Assembly (NCBI RefSeq): GCF_003217515.1
Contig: NZ_QJSX01000028.1
Coordinates: forward strand, 1-31,157
Length of the DNA: 31,157 bases
Origin: Deinococcus yavapaiensis KR-236
GTDB taxonomy: Bacteria > Deinococcota > Deinococci > Deinococcales > Deinococcaceae
Direction: 5' to 3'
A program made the position numbers and the translations under genes. Below are positions 8,605 to 15,350 of this stretch, piece after piece (within the stretch, counting starts at the first letter, position 1; the number at the start of each line of letters is the position of its first letter). The notes under the pieces were generated by a model, which worked only from the letters and a program-made list of their open reading frames with translations, made no database searches and was not told where the DNA came from.

Positions 8605-9330
8605 ATGATTTCCGCGGAGCGCCTCGCCGACCACCTGCCCTTGGGGTTCATTGCCATAGATCACGCTTGGGCTGTGACGCGCGTCAACGCCCCCGCTCGC
8701 CTCTTGTTTCGCAATCAGTCTTTGAATCCGGGCGAGTCGCTGCGCGCCCTCATTCCCGACGAGCCGGGCTCGCGCGCCTGGAATGAGCTCGAACGCGCCA
8801 TGAGTCGCCGCGTGGCCGTGGAGTTCGAGGTGTTCCACCCGTCCATCTTCGCGTGGCACGAGGTGAGCGCCGTTCCCGACGAGCAGGGTGGGCTCGCCTT
8901 GCTGCTTCGCGACGTCACCGACCGACAATGGGTGCTCCAAAAGGACGCCGAGCACGCTTACTTGCGGGGCCTGTTCAAAGAAGCGCCCATCGCGATCAGC
9001 ATCACGCGCGGCCCCAAGCACACCTTCGAGTTCAGCAACGACTTCGCGCGTGACCTCGTCGGCGGACGCGACCTCGACGGAAAGACCGTGCGTGCGGCCT
9101 TCCCCGAGTTGGAGGGACAAGGATACTTCGAGTTGCTCGACCAGGTGTACCACTCGGGCGAGGCGGCGAGGGGCGAGGAGATGCCCGCCGCCATCACCGA
9201 TCCCGAGACGGGCGAGACGCGTCCGCTGGTGGTGAACTTCTCGTACCTGCCGTTGCGCGGGTTCGACGGGAAGGTGTCGGGCATCCTCACGCTCACCATC
9301 GACGTCACGCGCTACGTCACCCGGACTTGA
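8605..9330 (+). CDS. Stand-alone double PAS-domain protein
   Basis: This is a 241-residue soluble protein made of two PAS folds. The first covers about residues 5-105 (begins LPLGFIAIDHAWAVTRVN and ends LLLRDVTDRQWV). The second covers about 115-238 (FKEAPIAISITRGPKHTFEFSN through GKVSGILTLTIDVTRYV). PAS domains bind small ligands, haem or flavin and normally pass a signal to a histidine kinase or cyclase. Here the protein stops exactly where the coiled linker to a kinase would begin, and I found no kinase remnant downstream. It may act by protein-protein contact or be a naturally shortened kinase. The start is set by the leaderless -10 at 8593-8598. There is no response regulator next to it. 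Confidence 0.75.
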   Translation: MISAERLADHLPLGFIAIDHAWAVTRVNAPARLLFRNQSLNPGESLRALIPDEPGSRAWNELERAMSRRVAVEFEVFHPSIFAWHEVSAVPDEQGGLALLLRDVTDRQWVLQKDAEHAYLRGLFKEAPIAISITRGPKHTFEFSNDFARDLVGGRDLDGKTVRAAFPELEGQGYFELLDQVYHSGEAARGEEMPAAITDPETGETRPLVVNFSYLPLRGFDGKVSGILTLTIDVTRYVTRT

Positions 9331-9684
9331 GCCACGACTGGACGGAGGGGACGTCAACACTGCAACGCGAAGGCAAGAGTTGCCCTTCGACTCACGACTC
9401 GGGCGAACGGCACAAGCGTCGCAGGGTTCGATTCGCGAGCGGATCGCGCAAAGCTCGTCCGATTTTTGACCGCCACACGTGTCGAGTCAGGAAGCGGCGA
9501 GGTCGCCGACCTTGCTGCTCCCGTCGTGACGTGCCATGCTGCTCGCCCCGCTTGATACCGCGTCCGAAAGCGCCTTGACGTGGCATCCGGTCGAGCGCCT
9601 TGCGCCGCGCCGAGTCCTGGTCGACCGTCCGGTGAAGCGGCGCTCCATGATCGGGGCCGCGTGGACTCGGGTACAGTGCACTTC
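9331..9684. other. 354-bp gap between PAS gene and MBL leader ORF
   Basis: No convincing gene is seen. A CGAGC/GCTCG hairpin (about 9437-9457) followed by TTTTT at 9463-9467 could terminate the PAS transcript, but the stem is only 5 bp. The remaining sequence is GC-rich without repeats that I can recognise. Confidence 0.4.
9672..9677 (+). promoter_or_regulatory. Possible leaderless -10 (TACAGT) before the MBL leader ORF
   Basis: TACAGT ends 7 nt before the ATG at 9685, in the same geometry as the other leaderless promoters in the window. No -35 stands out. Confidence 0.45.
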
Positions 9685-9729
9685 ATGTTCGAATCGATCG
9701 CGACGCTGAAGCCCAGGAGTGACGCGTGA
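9685..9729 (+). CDS. 14-residue leader ORF overlapping the MBL hydrolase start
   Basis: ATG at 9685 opens a 14-codon frame (MFESIATLKPRSDA) whose TGA (9727-9729) overlaps the GTG start (9726-9728) of the MBL hydrolase gene as GTGA. A TANNNT box lies 7 nt before its ATG, and the ribosome site of the hydrolase (AGGAG) is inside the leader frame. The arrangement suggests translational coupling. It could also be chance, since the frame is short; no protein family is recognisable. Confidence 0.4.
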   Translation: MFESIATLKPRSDA

Positions 9730-10607
9730 GCCTCGACGCCTCGACCGTCACGCTCGTTCGGTACGCGCTCCTCGATCCGCGCGTTCTGATTCTGCGGGCC
9801 GAAGAGGAAGTCGACGCCTTCGCCGTGCTCACCGAGCGCTTCGTCCTGCTGCTCGACACGATGTCCACCCCGGCGCTCGCCGAGGCCGCGCTCGATTGCC
9901 TTCGACCGCACCTTCGCCAGCGACCCCTGCTCGTCCTCAACACCCACGCCGACTACGACCACGCGTACGGCAACCGCGTGTTCAGCGCGGGAGGACGCCA
10001 TCCTACGGCGATCATCGGGCACCGTACGGCCGCGGCCCGCCTCACGTCTCAAGGGGAGCGCGAGCGCCTCGAGCGACGCCAACGAGAGAACGCCCGCTAC
10101 GCCGACGTCCGTCTCGTTGCGCCGACCGTGCTGGTCGACGACGCGCTCACCCTCGATGGAGGCGACTTGACGCTGGAAGTGCGGCGCGCGCCCGGTCACA
10201 CCGACGATCACCTCGCCGTCTGGATTCCGCAACTTCGAATGCTCCTCGCGGGTGACGCGGCGGAGTACCCGTTTCCGCAAGCAGGGGGAACGGCGGGTCT
10301 GCGCGGACTGGAGAGCACCCTCACGATGCTGGCGGCGCTCGATCCGGACGTGGTGCTGGCCTGCCACGGAGGCACGACGAGTGCGTCACTGCTGACGTCG
10401 AACCTGGCGTACTTCGCCCAGGTTCGCGCGAAGGCACGCGCGGCGTTCACGGCGGGCGGGTTGCCGAATTCCGAGGTCGAGACGGTTTTCGCTTTCGAGG
10501 ACGCCCTGCGCCTCGTCGGCACGGACTCGAAGCGGGTCGCGGCGTTCTACCGTTCGTTCCACGAGGGCAACGTGCGGGCCGCCCTTCGTGACTTGGCGGC
10601 GGGGTGA
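9726..10607 (+). CDS. MBL-fold metallo-hydrolase
   Basis: This 293-residue cytoplasmic protein has the metallo-beta-lactamase fold. The first metal motif is THADYDH (H74, D76, D78, H79), followed by H158 in APGHTDDH, D177 in LLAGDAAE and H214 in LACHGG, so the dinuclear metal site is essentially complete. The usual HxHxDH has Asp in place of the second His, a variation seen in some MBL subfamilies whose substrates are not settled. The protein is not a true beta-lactamase by any visible feature; thioester, lactone or phosphodiester hydrolysis are all possible. The start GTG at 9726 has AGGAG upstream (9716-9720) and overlaps the stop of a short leader ORF. It converges on the membrane-protein gene at 10720-11169. 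Confidence 0.82.
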   Translation: MSLDASTVTLVRYALLDPRVLILRAEEEVDAFAVLTERFVLLLDTMSTPALAEAALDCLRPHLRQRPLLVLNTHADYDHAYGNRVFSAGGRHPTAIIGHRTAAARLTSQGERERLERRQRENARYADVRLVAPTVLVDDALTLDGGDLTLEVRRAPGHTDDHLAVWIPQLRMLLAGDAAEYPFPQAGGTAGLRGLESTLTMLAALDPDVVLACHGGTTSASLLTSNLAYFAQVRAKARAAFTAGGLPNSEVETVFAFEDALRLVGTDSKRVAAFYRSFHEGNVRAALRDLAAG

Positions 10608-10719
10608 GCGCCGAGTCGTGGCACGCCTTGCCGTCGGCGGGGCGTGCGGTCGCGACCCGGGTGTTCGCTCAGGTCATGGCCTCGTTCAACGTGGTGGCAA
10701 CGAGACAGCGCGCCCAGCG

Positions 10720-11169
10720 TCACGTCGCGCGATCGGCGCTTCGCCACGCACTGATCGCGCGGCGAATGCCGCGTCCCAATGCGTGGATTCGCCCGATCAT
10801 CGACCCCATGCCCAAGGCCAAACTCACGCTCGCCACTTGCGTGACGTCTTCCACCCACACGCCGACGAGCCGCGTGCGCAGCAGCGTGAACGCCAAGTAC
10901 GCCGCCAGCACCAACGCGCCGAACCAGTCCGTGTTCGACACCACGCGGCTCTCTTCCTCGTCCCACCGGAACTTCGTGGTTCGACCGACGAGCCAGCCCA
11001 CCAGCCAACCGGCGACCGCGCCTCCCAGCGCCAACGTGAGACGCACTCGGCTGATGGCAAGGTCGTGGGCCAGCACGATCAGCATGATCAGCGCCAAGAC
11101 CGAGAAGATCCTCAGTTGCAGCCGGATCTTGGGGGCCAGCATCGAGAGCTTGGAGGGATGTTCACGCAT
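10720..11169 (-). CDS. Small integral membrane protein of unknown function
   Basis: This 149-residue protein has four predicted hydrophobic segments, at roughly residues 19-36 (LRIFSVLALIMLIVLAH), 44-64 (LTLALGGAVAGWLVGWLVG), 84-98 (FGALVLAAYLAFTLL) and 110-128 (VASVSLALGMGSMIGRI), plus a polar loop with FRWDEEESRVV between segments 2 and 3. The C-terminus is basic. I do not recognise a named family. The ATG at 11169 is preceded by GAGGAG; the longer in-frame start at 11193 overlaps a TATGAT -10 box (11189-11194), so it is unlikely to be translated. It sits downstream of the exporter gene in the same direction but behind a strong hairpin, so it is probably transcribed separately. Confidence 0.65.
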   Translation of the reverse strand: MREHPSKLSMLAPKIRLQLRIFSVLALIMLIVLAHDLAISRVRLTLALGGAVAGWLVGWLVGRTTKFRWDEEESRVVSNTDWFGALVLAAYLAFTLLRTRLVGVWVEDVTQVASVSLALGMGSMIGRIHALGRGIRRAISAWRSADRAT

Positions 11170-11220
11170 CGAAGCCGCTCCTCGAGCGATCATACGTTTT
11201 CCCGGCGCTCGATAACGTCG

Positions 11221-11248
11221 AAGGGCCGGACTTCACAGTCCGGCCCTT
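11221..11248 (-). terminator. Terminator of the MFS exporter gene
   Basis: AAGGGCCGGACT (11221-11232) pairs perfectly with AGTCCGGCCCTT (11237-11248) around a 4-nt loop, a 12-bp stem directly after the exporter stop codon at 11253. The T-run (11247-11250) is on the plus strand; on the exporter strand only the stem's own TT follows. It could act in both directions. Confidence 0.7.
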
Positions 11249-11252
11249 TTCG

Positions 11253-14200
11253 TCACGCTTCGACGCTTCGTAATTCGTCCTCGGCGATCTGCTCGCGCGA
11301 CACGGCGCGTGGGCTCGTCTCGCGCAAGAACATGCTGATCACGAGGGCCAGCGCGGCGACCGCGAGGCCGACGCGGTACAGCAGCGACACGGCGTCGGTG
11401 AAGGCGTGTTTGATGCCCAAGCCGATCTCGTCGATGACGGGAACGACCTTCGCTTTGGCCTCGTCGAGTTTCTGCACGATCTGGTCGAGGCTTTCCTTCG
11501 GCGTCGTCGCGAGCGTCTGCCGTTCCTGTTCGTCGAGGCCCGCGAGGATCTTGCTCAGCGCTTGACGCGGGGCGGTCTCGAGCGCTCGCCGCTCGGCGGC
11601 GTCGAGCTTGACGAAGGCGGCACGCAGCGCTTGTTGCGGCGCGGAGGCGAGCACGGAGGGCTCTTGGGCGTCGAGGCCCGCGAGGATCTCGTCGAGGGCT
11701 TGCCGAGGCGCGCTGGCGAGGGTTTGCCGCTCTTTCACGGCGAGCTCGGCGAGGATCTTGTCGAGCGCTCGGCGCGGCGTCGCGGCGAGCGTTTGACGCT
11801 CCTGCTCGTCGAGGCCCGCGAGGACCTCGGCGAGCGCGGCTTGGCGGGCGCTCTTCAGAGCGCCAAGCCGCGCGGCGTCGAGCTTGGCCGTCGCGCTCTG
11901 GAGGGCCACGTTCACGGCGGCCTTCTCGGCGGCCGGTTCGGACGCGTCGAGTTGCGCCGTGAGCTTCTCGAGCACGGCGGCGCGCGTTTCGGGCGTCGCG
12001 AGGGCTTGGCGGGGAATGGCGGCGAGCGCGTCGCGCAAGGCTCGCGGCAACCGGGTGTTTTGAACGAGCGGCGTGAGGTCACCGGCGTTCACGGCGTTGG
12101 CGATCGCGGCCTTTTGGGCGTCCACGCCGCGTTTCACCGCAGCGCGGATGCCGCCGGACCCAAGCGCTTGCTTGAGCTCGTCGGGAGTGGTGGGCGCGGC
12201 GAGAAGGGCGCGGACGGCGGCGGGGTCGTCGTCGCGAAGGGCTCGGGTGAGCACGTCGCGCTGTCGGGCGAGGCCCGCGTCGACCTTGGCTTCGAGGCCG
12301 CCGTTTTGGAAGAGGCCTTTGAGGTTCACGGGAAGCTCCGGGTTCGCGAGAATCTTCGCGACGGCCGCGGCGTCGCCGTCCCGGAGGGCATTGGTGAACA
12401 GTCGACGTTGCGCGTCGAAGCCCGCCGTGACTCGCCTCGTGAGGCCGCCGTTTTGGAAGAGGCCCTTGAAGTCGGCGGGAAGCCGGGGGTCCGCGAGGAT
12501 TTTTTCGATGGCGCCGCGGTCGTCGCGAAGCAGGGCCGCCGTGAACAGTTGTCGCTGCGCGTCGAACTCGGCCTTCACCCGGGCGCGCACGCCGCCGTTT
12601 CGGAAGACGCTTTTGAGTTGCGCGGACGTCCGAGGGTCGTTGGCGATCTGGCGAACGGCCCTCTGGTCGTCTTGAAGCAAGGCTCGCTTCAGCAGGGCGC
12701 GCTGCTGATCGAAGCGGGCCTTCACTTGCGCTTCGACGCCGCCGCTCGAGAGGACTGAGCGGAACTCGGCGGGCGTTTGCGGGCTGGCGAGCAGTTCACG
12801 CACGGCCGCCGGATCGTTCCAGAGCAGGGCTCGGGTAAGCAGGTCGCGCTGGTGCGCGATGCCTGCTTCGACTTGTGTTTTCACGCCGCCGCGCGCGAGG
12901 TCCTTGAGTTCCTGCGGCAGCTTCGGGTCGTTCACGATCTTGGTGATGGCGGCGGGGTCGCGCTTCAGGATCGCGCGGGTCAGGAGGTCGCGCTGTTCGG
13001 CGAAGGCGGCCTCGATGGCGCCCTCGAATCCGCCTTTTTTCAGGACGTCGCGAAGCTTCGCGTCGGTCTTGGGATCGGTGAGCAGGGCGCGGACGGCCAC
13101 CGGATCGTGGTCGCGCAGCGCGGCGATGTAGCGGACGCGGGTCTCGTCGAGCTTGCTCGTGGCGTCGCGTTTGATTTTCGCGGCGTCGAAGTTCTGGTTG
13201 CTGCTACTGGTCTTGCCGCCCGACGAGCTGGTCAGGTCAAATTGCGCGCGCATCTCGGGGGGCAGGTGCGTCTTGGCGGCGTTGACCTTGTCCTGGATCT
13301 CGTCTTTGAGGGTGGTGGCGAAAAGCGTTCCGAGGAACGCGACGCCGATGGTGCTGCCCAGCGAACGCAAGAAGTTGTTGGTGCCGGTGGCGGCGCCGAT
13401 GTCGGCGGGACTGACGTTGCCTTGAATCGCGAGGGTGAGCATTGGCAGGACGGGCCCGAGGCCCATGCCGACGATGATCATCTTCCACGTAAGTTCGGCC
13501 TGGGTGCTGTCGATGCGCAGCGTGTAGCCCATCAGCACGAAGCCGAGCATCATGAACAGCCCGCCGACGAAGATGATCGGGCGCAGTTTGCCGATGCGGG
13601 CGAAGACTTGTCCGGCGATGATGCTGCTGACGACGAGGCCGATGGTGAGGGGGAAGGTCGTGAGGCCCGCGTTCGTCGCGCTGAGACCGATGACGTTCAC
13701 CATGTACAGCGGCAAGAAGACGGTGGCGGCGAAGAAGACGACGCCGACGAGAAAGGTGACGACGTTCGCGACCATGAAGGTGCGGTTGCGAAACAAACGG
13801 ATGTTGATGATCGGGTCGGCGGCGCGCAGTTCCACGGCGATGAAGGAGATCAGCGCGACGACGGCGGCGGCTAGAAGCGAGAGGATCTGCCACGAGCTCC
13901 ACAGAAAGCCGCTTTCGCCGGGCGCGACGGTGGTCTTGCCGAGGGAGAGGGCGAGGAGCAGCGTGACGCTGAAGACGATGAGGAGCAGGGCGCCGACGAG
14001 GTCGAGGGGCGCGCGTTCGCGGCGCTGCTTGAGGGGCGGCATGAACAGCATGGTCAGCAGGGCGAACGCGCCGAGGGGGACGCTGATGAAGAACACGTTG
14101 TGCCAACCGAAGTGGTCGGTGACGTACCCGCCGAGGATGCTGCCGATGACGGTGGAAAGGCTGAAGACCGCGCCGATAAGCGCGGTGTAGCGACTGCGCT

Positions 14201-14627
14201 GCTCGATCGTGAAGAGGTCGGCGACGACGGCGTACATCAAGCCGATGAGGGCGGCGCCGCCGAGGCCTTGCACGGCGCGTCCCGCGATGAGCATCCCGAC
14301 TCCGCTCGAAAGGCCGCACACGACGGAGCCCGCCATGAAGACGACGGTGCCGAGCAGCAAGATCGCTTTGCGTCCGACGAGGTCGCTGAGCTTGCCGTAG
14401 ATGGGCACGAGGGTGGTGCTGGCGAGGAGGTAGGCGGTGGTGATCCAGGAGTAGAGGCTGTTTTCGATGCCGAGGGCCTTTTGGATGGCAGGACCGGCGG
14501 TGCTGACGATGGTCTGGTTCATGCTGGCGAGCAGCACGGCGAGGAGAAGCGCGACGAAGGAGATGGTGCGCTGTCGGCCGGTGAGATCGGGGGGGGACGA
14601 TGGAAGCGGGGGTCGGGTGGTGGTCAT
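11253..14627 (-). CDS. DHA2-type MFS exporter with giant helical-repeat insert before the last membrane helix
   Basis: This is a 1124-residue proton-coupled drug exporter of the 14-helix DHA2 (EmrB/QacA-like) group, about twice the normal length. Residues 20-440 hold thirteen membrane helices, with motif A as GKLSDLVGRK (78-87) and GRAVQGLGG (116-124). The loop after helix 13, outside the membrane in this family, is about 640 residues long. It contains eight 48-49-residue repeats (starting near 497, 546, 594, 643, 692, 741, 790, 839), then eight 23-residue repeats (886, 909, 932, 955, 978, 1001, 1024, 1047). Helix 14 follows at about 1081-1101. The insert is rich in Ala, Leu, Arg and Asp and clearly helical. 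I chose the ATG at 14627 (GGAG upstream); upstream in-frame sequence to 14699 lies within the promoter. Divergent from a MarR gene, whose likely operator overlaps this gene's promoter. Confidence 0.88.
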   Translation of the reverse strand: MTTTRPPLPSSPPDLTGRQRTISFVALLLAVLLASMNQTIVSTAGPAIQKALGIENSLYSWITTAYLLASTTLVPIYGKLSDLVGRKAILLLGTVVFMAGSVVCGLSSGVGMLIAGRAVQGLGGAALIGLMYAVVADLFTIEQRSRYTALIGAVFSLSTVIGSILGGYVTDHFGWHNVFFISVPLGAFALLTMLFMPPLKQRRERAPLDLVGALLLIVFSVTLLLALSLGKTTVAPGESGFLWSSWQILSLLAAAVVALISFIAVELRAADPIINIRLFRNRTFMVANVVTFLVGVVFFAATVFLPLYMVNVIGLSATNAGLTTFPLTIGLVVSSIIAGQVFARIGKLRPIIFVGGLFMMLGFVLMGYTLRIDSTQAELTWKMIIVGMGLGPVLPMLTLAIQGNVSPADIGAATGTNNFLRSLGSTIGVAFLGTLFATTLKDEIQDKVNAAKTHLPPEMRAQFDLTSSSGGKTSSSNQNFDAAKIKRDATSKLDETRVRYIAALRDHDPVAVRALLTDPKTDAKLRDVLKKGGFEGAIEAAFAEQRDLLTRAILKRDPAAITKIVNDPKLPQELKDLARGGVKTQVEAGIAHQRDLLTRALLWNDPAAVRELLASPQTPAEFRSVLSSGGVEAQVKARFDQQRALLKRALLQDDQRAVRQIANDPRTSAQLKSVFRNGGVRARVKAEFDAQRQLFTAALLRDDRGAIEKILADPRLPADFKGLFQNGGLTRRVTAGFDAQRRLFTNALRDGDAAAVAKILANPELPVNLKGLFQNGGLEAKVDAGLARQRDVLTRALRDDDPAAVRALLAAPTTPDELKQALGSGGIRAAVKRGVDAQKAAIANAVNAGDLTPLVQNTRLPRALRDALAAIPRQALATPETRAAVLEKLTAQLDASEPAAEKAAVNVALQSATAKLDAARLGALKSARQAALAEVLAGLDEQERQTLAATPRRALDKILAELAVKERQTLASAPRQALDEILAGLDAQEPSVLASAPQQALRAAFVKLDAAERRALETAPRQALSKILAGLDEQERQTLATTPKESLDQIVQKLDEAKAKVVPVIDEIGLGIKHAFTDAVSLLYRVGLAVAALALVISMFLRETSPRAVSREQIAEDELRSVEA
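11421..11972 (-). repeat. Eight-copy 23-residue protein repeat (69-bp units)
   Basis: Residues 886-1069 of the exporter repeat exactly every 23 residues without a single indel. The consensus is roughly L-x-x-I-L-A-G-L-D-x-Q-E-R-x-x-L-A-x-x-P-R-x-A. Copies at 932 and 1024 share LAGLDEQERQTLA; others have diverged. The L and D at positions 8 and 9 are fixed in all eight. Confidence 0.85.
11973..13139 (-). repeat. Eight-copy 48-49-residue protein repeat (about 147-bp units)
   Basis: Residues 497-885 of the exporter contain eight repeats with consensus features R-x-L-L-T-x-A-L, DPAAVR-x-L, a D-P-x-x-P turn, an L-K-x-L-F-x-N-G-G turn, and V-x-A-x-F-D-x-Q-R. Spacing is 49 residues except one step of 48. 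The pattern suggests four short helices per unit in an alpha-solenoid. Confidence 0.85.
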
Positions 14628-14686
14628 GCGTGGTCTCCGAGAAGGGGCGTCGAGGATTCTCTTGGGGCCGTGGCCCAAACTTCGCC

Positions 14687-14716
14687 AGCCTACACCCATT
14701 AATTGCGATAGTGCAA
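14687..14716 (-). promoter_or_regulatory. Promoter of the MFS exporter gene
   Basis: On the minus strand TTGCAC (14716-14711) is followed after 18 bp by TAGGCT (14692-14687), giving a leader of about 50 nt before the ATG at 14627. The MarR-type inverted repeat covers the -35 and much of the spacer. Confidence 0.6.
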
Positions 14717-14721
14717 ATAAT
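14698..14721. promoter_or_regulatory. Probable MarR operator (24-bp inverted repeat)
   Basis: ATTAATTGC (14698-14706) and GCAAATAAT (14713-14721) form an inverted repeat with a 6-bp centre and 8 of 9 pairs matching. It is AT-rich in very GC-rich surroundings, lies in the divergent gap between the exporter and the MarR gene, and overlaps the exporter's -35. Confidence 0.75.
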
Positions 14722-14736
14722 GACTCTCAGCAGTTA

Positions 14737-14742
14737 TAAGAT
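14737..14742 (+). promoter_or_regulatory. Leaderless -10 (TAAGAT) of the MarR gene
   Basis: TAAGAT ends 6 nt before the ATG at 14749 and no Shine-Dalgarno sequence is present. An overlapping TATAAG (14735-14740) with TGCAAA (14712-14717) 17 bp upstream is an alternative reading. Either way the -35 region falls in the operator, so autoregulation is expected. Confidence 0.6.
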
Positions 14743-14748
14743 GAATCC

Positions 14749-15279
14749 ATGCTGCCCGCGCCTGTTTCCGCTCAAGATTCCACGACGCTCGCCACCCGGC
14801 TGCTGGAAAGTCACTTCCGCGCCCGCGAAGCCTTCACGCGCGCCCTCGACCCGATCCTCAGCGACCGCTTCGAGCTCGACATGCGCGACTACATGATCTT
14901 GCGCTGGATCGATCAGCAAGACCTCACCCCGAGCGGACTCGCGCAGATCCTGCACGTTCCCGGGTACGCCACGAGCCGCCTGCTCGACCCGTTCATCAAG
15001 CGCGACCTCGTTCGGCGCGTCGTGGATCAAGCGGACGCCCGCCGCTTCCGCCTGCACCTCACGCCAAAAGGACGCGCGATCGTCGAGGCCGTGAATCAGG
15101 AAGTCACGACCCGTCTGGGCCATCTCCTGACCGACCTCGGGCCGGAGCGCGCGGAATTGTTGCTCGAAAGCCTCGATCTCCTCAGCCGAATCGAGTCTCC
15201 GTCCGCCTCGCCGCGCGACGGACGCGCGTCACCGATGAGCACCGGAGGTGGTGAACGTGGACCGTCGGGGCCAACGTGA
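14749..15279 (+). CDS. MarR-family transcriptional regulator
   Basis: This 176-residue protein has the MarR winged helix at about residues 45-115: dimer helix RFELDMRDYMILRWI, recognition region LTPSGLAQILHVPGYATSRLLDPF, then the wing DLVRRVVDQADARRFRLHLTPKG. MarR proteins are usually repressors released by a phenolic or drug ligand. It is divergent from the long MFS exporter, with a near-perfect 24-bp palindrome between them, so it most likely represses that exporter and itself. The ATG at 14749 is fixed by a TANNNT box 6 nt upstream, so the transcript is probably leaderless. The C-terminal 25 residues are polar and low-complexity. Confidence 0.88.
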   Translation: MLPAPVSAQDSTTLATRLLESHFRAREAFTRALDPILSDRFELDMRDYMILRWIDQQDLTPSGLAQILHVPGYATSRLLDPFIKRDLVRRVVDQADARRFRLHLTPKGRAIVEAVNQEVTTRLGHLLTDLGPERAELLLESLDLLSRIESPSASPRDGRASPMSTGGGERGPSGPT

Positions 15280-15350
15280 GGAAGCGCCGAACGCGGTCCT
15301 GAAGGTGCCTGCCGTTCACGCCATGCGTCCGGGCAGCCCGGCGGCACCGC

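Noticed and set aside
8673..8679. TGTGACG heptamer inside the PAS gene
   Set aside because: It is a single copy without a second heptamer 11 bp away or a -10 box, so it is not a SARP-type site.
9420..9445. GGGTTCGATTCGCG resembling a tRNA T-arm
   Set aside because: The flanking 5-bp stem does not pair, and no anticodon or acceptor stem can be built around it.
11406..12758. A 450-codon plus-strand open frame opposite the exporter repeats
   Set aside because: It mirrors the repeat units of the minus-strand exporter; the composition is repetitive and there is no ribosome site or promoter.
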